Shown: piece after piece, positions 44,184-52,901 of the stretch | How positions within the stretch are numbered: the first letter of the stretch is position 1 | Layout: the number at the start of each line of letters is the position of its first letter | NCBI RefSeq assembly: GCF_051233475.1 | Contig: NZ_JBKFGH010000002.1 | Coordinates: forward strand, 1-64,000 | DNA: 64,000 nucleotides | Source: Bacillus_BU sp051233475 | GTDB lineage: Bacteria; Bacillota; Bacilli; Bacillales; Cytobacillaceae | Direction: 5' to 3' | Translations under genes and position numbers: made by a program | Notes under the pieces: generated by a model | Told to the model about the DNA's origin: nothing | What the model saw: only the letters and a program-made list of their open reading frames with translations | Databases searched by the model: none

Positions 44184-44888
44184 TCATATTCTTAATCTTT
44201 CGAATTGGAAAGATGCTAATACTTTGTCTAGTAATTTACTATTTCGAAAAACGTCTTCTATTTTGTCCAAATACGGAACTGTACCAATTACAGGAATCTC
44301 GGTTAGCAACTCAATCATTTTTTTATTATCTTGTTCAACCTTAAGATCCTCTAACCCTAATCGATTTAGAATAATCCCAGCGACCTCTATTCCAGCTGCC
44401 CTCAGCGCCATAACAGAAAGAACCGTGTGATTGATCGTTCCAACACCAGCCCGTGCTACAAGAATGACGGGTATTGATAATTCCTGAATCAACTGAAGCA
44501 TACAGTAACCAGTTTCTTGAAGCGGTACGATCAAGCCTCCCGCACCTTCAACTAAGACAGTGTCATATTTTTGTTCTAGCATCTTGAAATGATCGATGAT
44601 CTTCATCGGTAATATTTCTACCTTTTCTTCTTTTGCCGCTAAATGTGGGGAACTAGGCATTTTGAATAAATACGTATTTGCCTCCCCTTCATTCAATGTT
44701 GGAATTGCCAACTGATAAAGCTCAACATCAGGAGCAACAAGGTTTCCTGCAACATCGATTCCCCCGCTTTGAACAGGTTTGTAAGGCAAGACCTGTTTTT
44801 GCTGCTTCCGAAAATACGCTGCCAATAACGCTGTAATTACCGTCTTTCCGACATCTGTGTCTGTTCCGGTAATAAAATAACTGCTCAT
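44184..44888 (-). CDS. bioD: ATP-dependent dethiobiotin synthetase
   Basis: A 234-residue enzyme converting 7,8-diaminononanoate, CO2 and ATP to dethiobiotin, the penultimate biotin step. The P-loop GTDTDVGKT and the VEGAGGLIVPL motif are diagnostic. No other bio gene is adjacent, so the rest of the pathway is elsewhere or incomplete. The start is ATG 44888 behind GGAGGG; the 23 extra residues of the longer frame would be encoded by the operator region. A BirA box lies just upstream, so expression should rise when biotin is scarce. Confidence 0.95.
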   Translation of the reverse strand: MSSYFITGTDTDVGKTVITALLAAYFRKQQKQVLPYKPVQSGGIDVAGNLVAPDVELYQLAIPTLNEGEANTYLFKMPSSPHLAAKEEKVEILPMKIIDHFKMLEQKYDTVLVEGAGGLIVPLQETGYCMLQLIQELSIPVILVARAGVGTINHTVLSVMALRAAGIEVAGIILNRLGLEDLKVEQDNKKMIELLTEIPVIGTVPYLDKIEDVFRNSKLLDKVLASFQFERLRI

Positions 44889-44906
44889 CTCATACCCTCC
44901 GTAATT

Positions 44907-44939
44907 TATGTTAACCGTTTTTAAAAATAAGTTAACATA
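44907..44939 (-). promoter_or_regulatory. BirA (biotin repressor) operator of bioD
   Basis: TATGTTAAC and GTTAACATA form a perfect inverted repeat separated by 15 bases. This matches the Gram-positive BirA box (TTGTTAACC, spacer of about 14-15, GGTTAACAA). It is 19 bases before the bioD start codon and overlaps the likely -10 region. Confidence 0.85.
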
Positions 44940-45024
44940 AAGAAGAGCATTTATCAACGATATACAAGCTCGGTTCTATAACGGCCTAAAACAATAATTC
45001 AATGGTTCTGTAAATAAAGCGCAT

Positions 45025-46428
45025 TTATTCCACGAAAGGGAGCTCGAACCAGAATGTTGTTCCAATGTATTTTTGACTTTCGACACCGTAGTCTACATCG
45101 TGAGCATCCAAGATGCCTTTGACAATGGCCAACCCTAATCCCGTTCCAGTTGTTTTTTTCTGGCTCGTTTTTTCTGCCTTATAATACCGCTCCCAAATAT
45201 AAGGTAATTCATCTTCAGAAATGCCATTACCGGTATCTGAAACCTCAATTTTGACTGTTTTCGTTCCGTTTATCATATTGACGGTAATCGTTCCCCCTTT
45301 TGGAGTATGGGTGAACGCATTATTAATTAAATTATGGACTACTTGGCTTATCCTCACTTCATCGGCTCCTACGAATCTGTCAACAACTCCGGTGCGAACA
45401 ATGTTCACTCCCGTTTTTTCGCTTAAAATATCATAGCTCTTTACCGCTGTTTCAATTAAATCGTTAATTTTAAACCTGCTTTTACTTAGCCTTACATTCC
45501 CAGACTGAAGCTGTGACAGATTTAAAATGTCATCGACTATTTTGCTTAACCGCTCTGTTTCCTCAATAATCACTCCAAGCTGCTTATCCCGTTTAACAGG
45601 ATCCTTTCCAGTAACATCCCTAATTGTTTCAGCATATCCTCGAATAAGGCTTAATGGTGTACGAAGATCATGAGATACATTGGCAATGAGGTCCTTTCTA
45701 AGTTGCTCAATTTTTGATAATTGTTCTCCCATATAGTTGATCGATACGGCTAATTCCCCTATCTCATCTTGTTTATTCGATTTTATTCTTGCTGAAAAAT
45801 TACCAGATGCCATTGCTTCCGATGCTCGTTTTATTTCTAAAATTGGACTAGAAAAACTGCGTGATAACAGATAAGAGATTAATAAGGATGCAAATAAAAG
45901 GATAATTGTAATATACACAAGCTGTCCCTTTAAAATAAGTGCCATATCCTCCATTGGAGCCAGAGGTGTAATGATCAGCATCGCCTGAGATCTCTCCATC
46001 GATAATCTAATCGGCAACCCAATCAGCATAAATTTATTACCAAACCGAGGATGCGTTACAGGGATTTCTACCTCTTTTCCAGCTAAAATCTCCTGAATAA
46101 CCTTCTCCCTCTCGCTGCTGTCAATCATCGGCATCTTACCCGCAGAGCTAGACGAGCCGGTAATATAAAGAGACTTTCCTTCTTCATTAACTAACTCAGT
46201 ATAGATGTTATTATTAAATGCAAACTGCTCAAGCTTGCTTTCAAACTGCTCATTTTCTCCATTCACAAGTAATTGATTGATGGCTAAAACTTCTGTTTTT
46301 ATATAAGAAATCCACATTTGATTGTAAAAGGTTTCTAAGAAGACAATCTGGAATAGCCAAAGAAGTAGTAACACAATACCGACCAGAGCCATCATCCCTG
46401 CCCAAAGCTTAAAACGGATGCTCTTCAT
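45025..46428 (-). CDS. Two-component sensor histidine kinase (HAMP type)
   Basis: A 467-residue membrane kinase with a first membrane helix at about 9-29, an extracytoplasmic sensor of about 130 residues and a second helix near 165-190. A HAMP linker, the phospho-acceptor NVSHDLRTPLSLIRGY, and ATPase boxes NLINNAFTHT, DTGNGI and GTGLGLAIV follow. The partner response regulator is the upstream gene (39 bases away). The stimulus is unknown. The divergent neighbour encodes a DUF2202 protein, a possible target. Confidence 0.9.
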   Translation of the reverse strand: MKSIRFKLWAGMMALVGIVLLLLWLFQIVFLETFYNQMWISYIKTEVLAINQLLVNGENEQFESKLEQFAFNNNIYTELVNEEGKSLYITGSSSSAGKMPMIDSSEREKVIQEILAGKEVEIPVTHPRFGNKFMLIGLPIRLSMERSQAMLIITPLAPMEDMALILKGQLVYITIILLFASLLISYLLSRSFSSPILEIKRASEAMASGNFSARIKSNKQDEIGELAVSINYMGEQLSKIEQLRKDLIANVSHDLRTPLSLIRGYAETIRDVTGKDPVKRDKQLGVIIEETERLSKIVDDILNLSQLQSGNVRLSKSRFKINDLIETAVKSYDILSEKTGVNIVRTGVVDRFVGADEVRISQVVHNLINNAFTHTPKGGTITVNMINGTKTVKIEVSDTGNGISEDELPYIWERYYKAEKTSQKKTTGTGLGLAIVKGILDAHDVDYGVESQKYIGTTFWFELPFVE

Positions 46429-46467
46429 TTTTTCCTCCTAATAGGATTGCAACAGCTGTTTATCTCC

Positions 46468-47169
46468 TTATTTTTGTAAATCGGTCGTTTCAAATTTATA
46501 GCCTGTCCCCCATACAGTCACAATAAATCGGCGATATTCCTTGAGACTTTCTCGCAACGTCTTGATATGTGTATCAACGGTTCGATCATCACCTTTATAA
46601 TCATAGCCCCAAACTGCATTCAAAAGTTGTTCTCGAGAAAACACCCTTTTCGGATTCTGCACAAACAGGCTGAGTAACTCAAATTCTTTTGGAGTTAGAT
46701 TGACTACCTCTCCATCAACATAAACATCCCTAGATTCGTATTCAATCATTAGGCCGTCAATTTTAACCCTTTCAAACTCCGAGGACTTCTCCTCTGCTGC
46801 TTTATTACTTCTACGTATAATCGCTTTCATACGTGCCAATAGTTCTTTCGGACTGAATGGTTTAACGATATAGTCATCCACCCCTAATTCAAATCCGAAC
46901 AGCTTATCATATTCCTCGCCTCTAGCCGTCAACATGATAATCGGTACTTGAGACGTTTTTCGAATCTCTCGACAAACACTCCACCCATCAACCTTTGGCA
47001 TCATGACATCGAGAATTATCAGTGCATAATGCTTTTTATTAAACATTTTCAATGCTTCCGCCCCATCCGCAGCCTCATCAATGTCGAACCCTTCAAGACT
47101 CGTATACTCCCGAATCATTTCCCTAATTCGTTCTTCATCATCAACAATGAGGATTTTGTCCTTTTCCAT
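46468..47169 (-). CDS. OmpR-family response regulator
   Basis: A 233-residue regulator: receiver domain with the phospho-acceptor Asp in LIILDVMMPKVDG and the conserved Lys in DYIVKPFSPKEL, then a winged-helix DNA-binding domain (LTPKEFELLSLFVQNPKRVF, and RTVDTHIKTLRESL). First gene of the pair with the kinase. The 269-base gap to the divergent DUF2202 gene presumably holds both promoters; I saw no clear direct repeats to call a binding site. Confidence 0.92.
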   Translation of the reverse strand: MEKDKILIVDDEERIREMIREYTSLEGFDIDEAADGAEALKMFNKKHYALIILDVMMPKVDGWSVCREIRKTSQVPIIMLTARGEEYDKLFGFELGVDDYIVKPFSPKELLARMKAIIRRSNKAAEEKSSEFERVKIDGLMIEYESRDVYVDGEVVNLTPKEFELLSLFVQNPKRVFSREQLLNAVWGYDYKGDDRTVDTHIKTLRESLKEYRRFIVTVWGTGYKFETTDLQK

Positions 47170-47438
47170 CCTATCACCTGCTTTTTAAAAATAATCTATA
47201 TTAATTCTGCATTTTCTAAAAATTATTCTCTACAAATATTGTAAACTCAAATTGTTAAAAAAGATTGAAAAATTACAAAACTTTTCACTATTGACCTGTC
47301 TTGACCAAATATGAGCTCGATTTTGTCGATTTTTCCTTGAAAACCTTCATTATTTTTTCATCGAATGCTCAATCTTCTCTCACATATGCAGTTTAGATTA
47401 ATAGAGTAGAAATCATCTATATGGAGGAGAGTTGAAAA

Positions 47439-47999
47439 ATGAAGAAATTAGTAGCAACAATGCTTGTAGCCGTTTTGATCAGCTTATTGGGGATTAGTTC
47501 CATCAATGCCGAAGAAACAACCAACTATGGTGCATCGGGTGCACTCGTAAAAAACAGTTATTCCCTAGCAGAAATGCTTACGTATGCAATTCAGGATGAA
47601 TACCTGGCCCGTGCAGAGTACAATGAAATTATGGCTAAGTTCGGTGCCCAAAAGCCTTTTTCAAACATAGAAATGTCTGAGGAAATGCATATTTCCATGT
47701 TAAAGCCTTTATTTGATAAATATAAGGTGCCGCTCCCGGAGGATACAGCAGCTGAACATGTTATCATTCCGAACACTCTACTTGAAGCCTATAAAGCAGG
47801 TGTGCAAGCGGAAATCAATAATATCGCGATGTATGATTCATTTCTTAAACAGAATCAACCTGACGATGTTAGAAGTGTGTTTCTAAAATTAATGTATGCA
47901 TCACAAAACCATCAAAGCGCTTTTGAAAATAAGGTTGCCCAAATGGAAGGAACATCAAGTGGAGGCAGTACTGGCGGAGGACGCATGGGGATGAAATAA
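47439..47999 (+). CDS. Exported DUF2202 ferritin-like protein
   Basis: A 186-residue protein with a signal peptide (1 to about 24, SSINAEE) and a four-helix ferritin-like DUF2202 domain. Glu/His residues expected at a di-metal site occur in IQDEYLARAEYNEIM, MSEEMHISML, EINNIAMYDSFL and ASQNHQSAF. The tail is Gly/Ser-rich and ends GGGRMGMK. Members are thought to bind iron, but their role is unproven. GGAGGAG precedes the ATG. It is divergent from the two-component system. Confidence 0.85.
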   Translation: MKKLVATMLVAVLISLLGISSINAEETTNYGASGALVKNSYSLAEMLTYAIQDEYLARAEYNEIMAKFGAQKPFSNIEMSEEMHISMLKPLFDKYKVPLPEDTAAEHVIIPNTLLEAYKAGVQAEINNIAMYDSFLKQNQPDDVRSVFLKLMYASQNHQSAFENKVAQMEGTSSGGSTGGGRMGMK

Positions 48000-48111
48000 A
48001 CTCATCTCTTGCAAAAACAATCGAATTTTGTCGAAAAATAAGTAAAATGACTGCAGTTTTTATCCATGTCATGTTAAACTAGTAGAAGTTTATCATGACG
48101 GGAGAATCATT

Positions 48112-49194
48112 ATGAACCTGCAGGAAAAGGTTAAAAACCTTCCATCATCCCCAGGAGTTTATCTTATGAAAGATTCCGAGGACAAGATCATTTATGTAGG
48201 GAAAGCTAAAAATTTAAAGAGGCGAGTAAAAAGCTATTTTCATAATATCAAAAGCCATTCCCCGAAGACAAAAAAGCTCGTATATCATGTAAAGGATTTC
48301 GACATTCGGTTAACAGATACAGAGTTTGAAGCCTTTATGTTGGAATGCAGCTTAATAAGAGAATTCAAGCCCTACTATAATAAGAAAATGAAAAATCCTT
48401 TAGCTTATACCTATATAGTGATTGAAAGAGAGAGTTTCGATAAAATCCATATTACCAACCAGCTGGATCAAAGAACTGAGAATATTTATTTCGGTCCCTA
48501 TCCGAACAAAAGCACAGTGGAAAGAGCTATAAAAGTTATTAAGGAATTTTATAAAATAGACTGCACTAGTCCTTCAAAAAAGATATCGGCCTGCTTAAAT
48601 TATTCTTTAGGCTTGTGTATTGGTATGTGCATAAATGACTCTGCAAACAAACATTATGATAACATCATCAACAAGATCATTGCTTTACTAAACGGCTCAG
48701 ACATGAGCATTATTGAAGAACTCCAACAAAAGATGGTAACAGCGTCTGAGAAATTCGACTTTGAAACAGCCATGAAATATCGGGACAGTATTGAGTTAAT
48801 TAAATTCCTTATCAACCGGGAAAAAGTCACTCAATTCACAGAAGACAATAAAAACATCACTGTCATCGAATATTTAACTGACACCACTTTTAAACTTTTC
48901 CTTATTAAAAGAAACAAAATTCTTTATAGTGAAAAGTTTGAGTTAAAGAATAACGAAAATGATCATCTTCTTGAAACAATAAAATCAACTATTTATCACT
49001 ATTTCAAATCGACTCCAATCCTAGATAGCACGAAGATTAGCCGGGACGAAATTGATGAGGCTCAGATTATTTACAGCTATTTAAAAGGGAGTTCTAGTAA
49101 CCATTGGATCATTCCCCAGGCATGGATCAATACTGAGAATAATGAGAAATTAACTGAAGTTATTAAAAAAAACTTAAAGCCCTTGATCTCCTAA
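48112..49194 (+). CDS. Short UvrC-like GIY-YIG nuclease
   Basis: A 360-residue relative of the UvrC N-terminal half. It has the GIY-YIG nuclease domain (SPGVYLMKDSEDKIIYVGKA, 20), the Cys-bearing region of UvrC (ACLNYSLGLCIGMC) and the UVR motif (EKFDFETAMKYRD) that contacts UvrB. The second nuclease (RNase H-like) and helix-hairpin-helix domains of a full UvrC (about 600 residues) are absent. It would make only the 3' incision, as E. coli Cho does, and supplements a full UvrC elsewhere (inference). No LexA box was found upstream. Its terminator starts inside the last codons. Confidence 0.88.
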   Translation: MNLQEKVKNLPSSPGVYLMKDSEDKIIYVGKAKNLKRRVKSYFHNIKSHSPKTKKLVYHVKDFDIRLTDTEFEAFMLECSLIREFKPYYNKKMKNPLAYTYIVIERESFDKIHITNQLDQRTENIYFGPYPNKSTVERAIKVIKEFYKIDCTSPSKKISACLNYSLGLCIGMCINDSANKHYDNIINKIIALLNGSDMSIIEELQQKMVTASEKFDFETAMKYRDSIELIKFLINREKVTQFTEDNKNITVIEYLTDTTFKLFLIKRNKILYSEKFELKNNENDHLLETIKSTIYHYFKSTPILDSTKISRDEIDEAQIIYSYLKGSSSNHWIIPQAWINTENNEKLTEVIKKNLKPLIS

Positions 49195-49207
49195 TCAAGG
49201 GCTTTTG
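49177..49207 (+). terminator. Terminator of the UvrC-like gene
   Basis: AAGCCCTTGAT pairs with ATCAAGGGCTT; the stem overlaps the stop codon and is followed by TTG. Confidence 0.85.
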
Positions 49208-49214
49208 ATTAATA

Positions 49215-49395
49215 GCTGTGTTAAACATGAATGTTGATTTCCACTCCAGGCACTTCGCTTTCCGCGGGGCTAGTTGGGAGCCTCCTCGGCGCATTCGCGC
49301 CTGTGGGGTCTCCCATACCAGCTACTCCCGCAGGAGTCTTCGTGCCTTCCGCTCCAATCAACTTGCGAAAGATCAACACTAAGCTTTAACACAGC
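49215..49395. repeat. Full-length 181-bp Bacillus-type dispersed repeat
   Basis: Element with inverted ends GCTGTGTTAAA / TTTAACACAGC. Interior blocks are well known from Bacillus intergenic DNA: TCGCTTTCCGCGGGG, GGGAGCCTCCTCGGCGC, GCGCCTGTGGGGTCTCCC and CTCCCGCAGGAGTCTTCG. It has no ORF. The inner parts pair with each other, giving a long imperfect hairpin. It occupies most of the gap between the UvrC-like and transporter genes. Two internally deleted relatives are at 5388-5462 and 32182-32243. Confidence 0.82.
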
Positions 49396-49588
49396 CTAAT
49401 TAATAAATCATAAACCAATTGTTTTATAGAACACCATGGTAGGGGATAAACCCTATTTACGTTTAATACGATTGACTTAACATTGAAACAGATATAAAGT
49501 TAAATCAATAACATACCCCACTCGGTATACAGAATTCTTTTTGCACACTGAGTTGAATTCTTATTAATCTTGAAGGGAGTATTTTTTG

Positions 49589-50578
49589 ATGCAAAAACTT
49601 TATACCTTTCCACAAAAATATTTGCTGATCAGTGTTCCAATAACATTACTTCTTGGTTTTATTATTGGCAGTTTAGTAGATACGAGCTATTTAAAATCGA
49701 CTATTTTAATCGGAACGATTGTCATGATCTATGCAACAATGGTTGGATTTAAATTTAAAGAACTAACAAATTTCAAAGGCTCAAAAGTCCTTGGATATTC
49801 TCTGCTGATCAACTTTGCAGTCGTTCCTTTAGTAGCTTTTTCTCTGGGGAAGCTTTTTTTAAATAATCATCCCATCATGTTTGCCGGTCTAGCCTTATCT
49901 GCTTTGTTACCAACAAGCGGAATGACCATTTCCTGGACATCCATACAAAAAGGAAATGTTCCATCAGCGATTAAATTAACAGTATTCGGCTTAATTCTCG
50001 GCTCAGTCTTAACACCATGGTATCTATTATTAATGGTTGGAAAATATGTGGATGTAGACATTTTAGAAACCTTCAAAACAATATTCTTAGTAGTATTCTT
50101 ACCAATGTTATTAGGTCATTTAACTTTTAAAGTATTAATGAAAAAATATACGCAGGAGCAATTCCAAAAGAAGATTAAGCCTAATTTTGGACCGTTAAGT
50201 ATATGGGGCATGCTTTACGTTGTTTTCGTCAGTATTAGTATGAAAGCCAATATGATTATCGATAATTTGGAATTAATCTCGCTTGCATTGGTTGTGCTAA
50301 TCGCCTTTTACTTGATTAATTATTTAATAAGCACTTTTACAGCAAAACAGTTTTTAAATCGTGAGGATGGGATTGCATTAGTGAACGGAACCGTATTACG
50401 CAATTTATCGATTGCTGTTGGGTTAGCCGCCACTTCCTTTGGTGCAGAGGCAGCCTTAATCGTAACGATCGCATTTATCGTTCAACAACAAAGCATCGCT
50501 TATTATGCAAAATTAGCAAACAAGTACTGGTTTAAATCTAAACCAAGTCCAATTAAACCAAACCCCTCTTTGACATAA
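49589..50578 (+). CDS. BASS/ACR3-like transporter (bile acid:sodium symporter superfamily)
   Basis: A 329-residue membrane protein with about ten predicted helices. The segments LALSALLPTSGMTISWTSIQ (20) and VLRNLSIAVGLAATSFG match the crossover helices of the bile acid:sodium symporter fold, close to the arsenite permease ACR3 group. The ACR3-type cysteine in TM4 is not seen (SALLPTSGM instead), and no arsR or arsC lies nearby, so arsenite export is doubtful. The start is ATG 49589, nine bases after AAGGGAG; a TTG immediately before it is possible. The C-terminus is Pro/Lys-rich. Confidence 0.8.
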   Translation: MQKLYTFPQKYLLISVPITLLLGFIIGSLVDTSYLKSTILIGTIVMIYATMVGFKFKELTNFKGSKVLGYSLLINFAVVPLVAFSLGKLFLNNHPIMFAGLALSALLPTSGMTISWTSIQKGNVPSAIKLTVFGLILGSVLTPWYLLLMVGKYVDVDILETFKTIFLVVFLPMLLGHLTFKVLMKKYTQEQFQKKIKPNFGPLSIWGMLYVVFVSISMKANMIIDNLELISLALVVLIAFYLINYLISTFTAKQFLNREDGIALVNGTVLRNLSIAVGLAATSFGAEAALIVTIAFIVQQQSIAYYAKLANKYWFKSKPSPIKPNPSLT

Positions 50579-50631
50579 TTTGTAACAGGACACTGTTATT
50601 CCCCAAAATTGTCACTTAAAAAGAGGTTTAA

Positions 50632-50664
50632 AAAACACTCGGCCTGCCATTTGCCGAGTGTTTT
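50632..50664. terminator. Bidirectional terminator between transporter and kinase genes
   Basis: Perfect 12-base stem AAAACACTCGGC / GCCGAGTGTTTT with a nine-base loop, between convergent genes. Confidence 0.9.
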
Positions 50665-52057
50665 ATTGTTCTTTAAACTCCTCCTTTGGAAGGATGATGG
50701 TAAAGACAGTCCCCTTATTCACTTCACTTTCAACGTTAATTGTTCCGCCATGCGCTTCAACAAATCCTTTGGCAATGGAAAGTCCGAGACCTGTGCCTCC
50801 CTCTCCTTCATTACGAGTCCTTGATGGATCTCTTTTATAAAACCGTTCAAAGATAAATGGCAGTGCATCTCCCGGAATTCCTTGCCCGAAATCAGAAATC
50901 TCAAGTAAAAATGAGTCTCGATTTTCTTGTCCGGATACTTCCACTTGTCCTTTATTTGGCGTATGACGAAGTGCATTCCCAATCAGATTTACAAGTACCT
51001 GAGTCATCCGATCAGCATCGATTTGGAGAACGAAATCGTTGGGAATTCTATCATACCGAAGCGTGATCTCCTTTTCATCCGCCAGCCATTGTAAATGGCT
51101 GCAAATCCGCCCAACAAGCTGTCTTACATTAACCGACTGTTTATGAAGGGGGAGCTTGCCGGCTTCTGCTAAGCTCAATTGTTGTAGATCACTAACCAAT
51201 CGGTTCAAGCGATATACTTCATCTGTAAGCTCTAGGACAATTTCTTCACTAGGTTGGATTGCCCCTTCCTGAATCGATTCCAATTTCCCTTGTAAAATCG
51301 AAAGAGGTGTCCTCAATTCATGGGCCACATCCGCTACGAGCGCTTGTCTAATTTCTTCATTTCTTAGCAATTTATTAGACATCTCATTAAAGGCTGTTCC
51401 TAACTCGAAAAATTCATCTTTTGTTGAGATGTTTACTTCACTCACTTTTTCTCCACATGCAATCCGTTTGATGCCGTTCATTAGAATACGCAGCGGATTA
51501 GATATTTTTCGTGCAATCAGGATGCTGAACAGCACAGCCATAACCGATACAATCAAGCCACTGATCAAAATGGCAGTATTAGATGATCGCAAGAACTCCT
51601 TTTCCAAATTTTGAAGTTCATGTTGATAGAGGACAAGCGTTCCTTTCTTTTCACCATTTACGATTACATCTTTTTGGTTGCCAGTAAAATCAATTCCACT
51701 CATGCCAATCCTTGTACCTGCTGTATCAGCAATCACTCTTCCCCTCATATCGATGAGAAGCAGATCTGCATTGGCCATTGCCATATTCATCATCATCCCA
51801 CGCATCATCATGCCGTGGCCCTGTCCATCCATCGAACTATTCTCAAAATATAGACCTTGAACATTTTCCCATGATCCCGTTTCTTCATAAAACAGCTCAA
51901 GTTCTTGTTCCATTCGTTCCATAAATCCAAAATTATATTGATTTAAGTAACTTTGAAAGGTTGACTTTATACTTGATTGGAGAAAAAAGGATTGACTGAT
52001 CCCCATTAACAATACAATGGCAATGAATGCGATGATTAACTTTGTTTGCAGTTTCAT
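50663..52057 (-). CDS. BaeS-like sensor histidine kinase with Met-rich extracellular loop
   Basis: A 464-residue kinase. Membrane helix 1 is at about 7-28 and the sensor loop spans about 29-160. It contains MDGQGHGMMMRGMMMNMAMA (20 residues, nine Met and one His, near 77-96). Helix 2, HAMP, the phospho-acceptor VADVAHELRTPLS and ATPase boxes NLIGNALRHTP, DFGQGIPG and GTGLGLSIA follow. Met/His clusters like this bind Cu(I) or Ag(I) in copper-handling proteins, so a metal signal is plausible but unproven. It overlaps the response regulator gene as ATGA. A Met/His/Gly-rich exported protein is encoded just upstream. Confidence 0.9.
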   Translation of the reverse strand: MKLQTKLIIAFIAIVLLMGISQSFFLQSSIKSTFQSYLNQYNFGFMERMEQELELFYEETGSWENVQGLYFENSSMDGQGHGMMMRGMMMNMAMANADLLLIDMRGRVIADTAGTRIGMSGIDFTGNQKDVIVNGEKKGTLVLYQHELQNLEKEFLRSSNTAILISGLIVSVMAVLFSILIARKISNPLRILMNGIKRIACGEKVSEVNISTKDEFFELGTAFNEMSNKLLRNEEIRQALVADVAHELRTPLSILQGKLESIQEGAIQPSEEIVLELTDEVYRLNRLVSDLQQLSLAEAGKLPLHKQSVNVRQLVGRICSHLQWLADEKEITLRYDRIPNDFVLQIDADRMTQVLVNLIGNALRHTPNKGQVEVSGQENRDSFLLEISDFGQGIPGDALPFIFERFYKRDPSRTRNEGEGGTGLGLSIAKGFVEAHGGTINVESEVNKGTVFTIILPKEEFKEQ

Positions 52058-52752
52058 TTTTTATCACCGAAACGATAACCAATTCCATATACAGTATGGA
52101 TATATTCCGGATGAGAGGGGTCCTTCTCCACTTTTCTCCTTAAATTACTAACATGAGTATCAATTGACCGTTCGTAATTGACAAATGCTTCACCCATTAC
52201 ACTATTCATCAATTGTAGACGGCTATAAACACGCCCAGGCTTCTGGGCAAGCGTAACCAATATTTTATATTCGGTAGGAGTTAAATTCAAAGCGAGATTA
52301 TTTACCTTTACTTCATATGTGGTTAAATTAATTTCAATGCTCCCGCGGGTGAGTACCTCATCCTGCTCTTCTTGATCATCATCTGCATTACTTCTTCTCA
52401 AAACTGCCTTTATTCTTGCCGTTAGTTCGCGCATACTAAATGGTTTGGTGATATAATCATCTGCACCCATTTCCAGCCCTAAAAGCTTGTCTATTTCTTC
52501 TGATTTTGCCGTCAGCATAATGACTGGGATTTTTTTTCGAATGGTCCGGATTTCTCGCAAAGCTTGAAAACCATCCTTGTTAGGCATCATTACATCCAAT
52601 AACACCAAATCGATGTCATGATTTTCAACCAGTTGAACTGCACCTTGACCATCATCCGCTTCAATAATTTTATACCCTTCATTATTTAAATAAGAATGAA
52701 TAGTCTCACGAATCTTTTTTTCATCGTCTACAACTGCAACTAGCTTTCCCAC
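52054..52752 (-). CDS. OmpR-family response regulator
   Basis: A 232-residue regulator with phospho-Asp in LVLLDVMMPNKDG, Lys in DYITKPFSMREL and a winged-helix output domain (LTPTEYKILVTLAQKPGRVY and RSIDTHVSNLRRKVE). The start is GTG 52752 behind AAAGGAGGG; the ATG-started frame to 52785 places that ribosome-binding site inside the gene and is less likely. It is translationally coupled to the downstream kinase. Confidence 0.92.
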   Translation of the reverse strand: MGKLVAVVDDEKKIRETIHSYLNNEGYKIIEADDGQGAVQLVENHDIDLVLLDVMMPNKDGFQALREIRTIRKKIPVIMLTAKSEEIDKLLGLEMGADDYITKPFSMRELTARIKAVLRRSNADDDQEEQDEVLTRGSIEINLTTYEVKVNNLALNLTPTEYKILVTLAQKPGRVYSRLQLMNSVMGEAFVNYERSIDTHVSNLRRKVEKDPSHPEYIHTVYGIGYRFGDKK

Positions 52753-52849
52753 TCGTATCCCTCCTTTACCTTCATCTTTCTTCATTATAACAACTTGTAT
52801 GTCCCAAAATTCAGCTAAATCTTATTAAATTTTGAGATTAACAAGTATT

Positions 52850-52886
52850 TTAAAAGAAACTCTGAAGCTAAGCTCCAGAGTTTCTA
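52850..52886 (-). terminator. Terminator of the Met/His/Gly-rich protein gene
   Basis: AGAAACTCTG pairs with CAGAGTTTCT; on the minus strand it is followed by TTTTAAAAT. It separates this gene from the response regulator downstream, so the latter has its own promoter. Confidence 0.78.
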
Positions 52887-52901
52887 TCGCATTCTCAATT
52901 A

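Noticed and set aside
47999..48111. Possible LexA (SOS) box upstream of the UvrC-like gene
   Set aside because: The candidate TCGAATTTTGTCGA does not fit CGAAC-N4-GTTCG; only parts of the half-sites match.
49195..49395. Small ORFs in the 181-bp repeat
   Set aside because: No ribosome-binding site and no conserved protein; the stretch is explained by the dispersed repeat.
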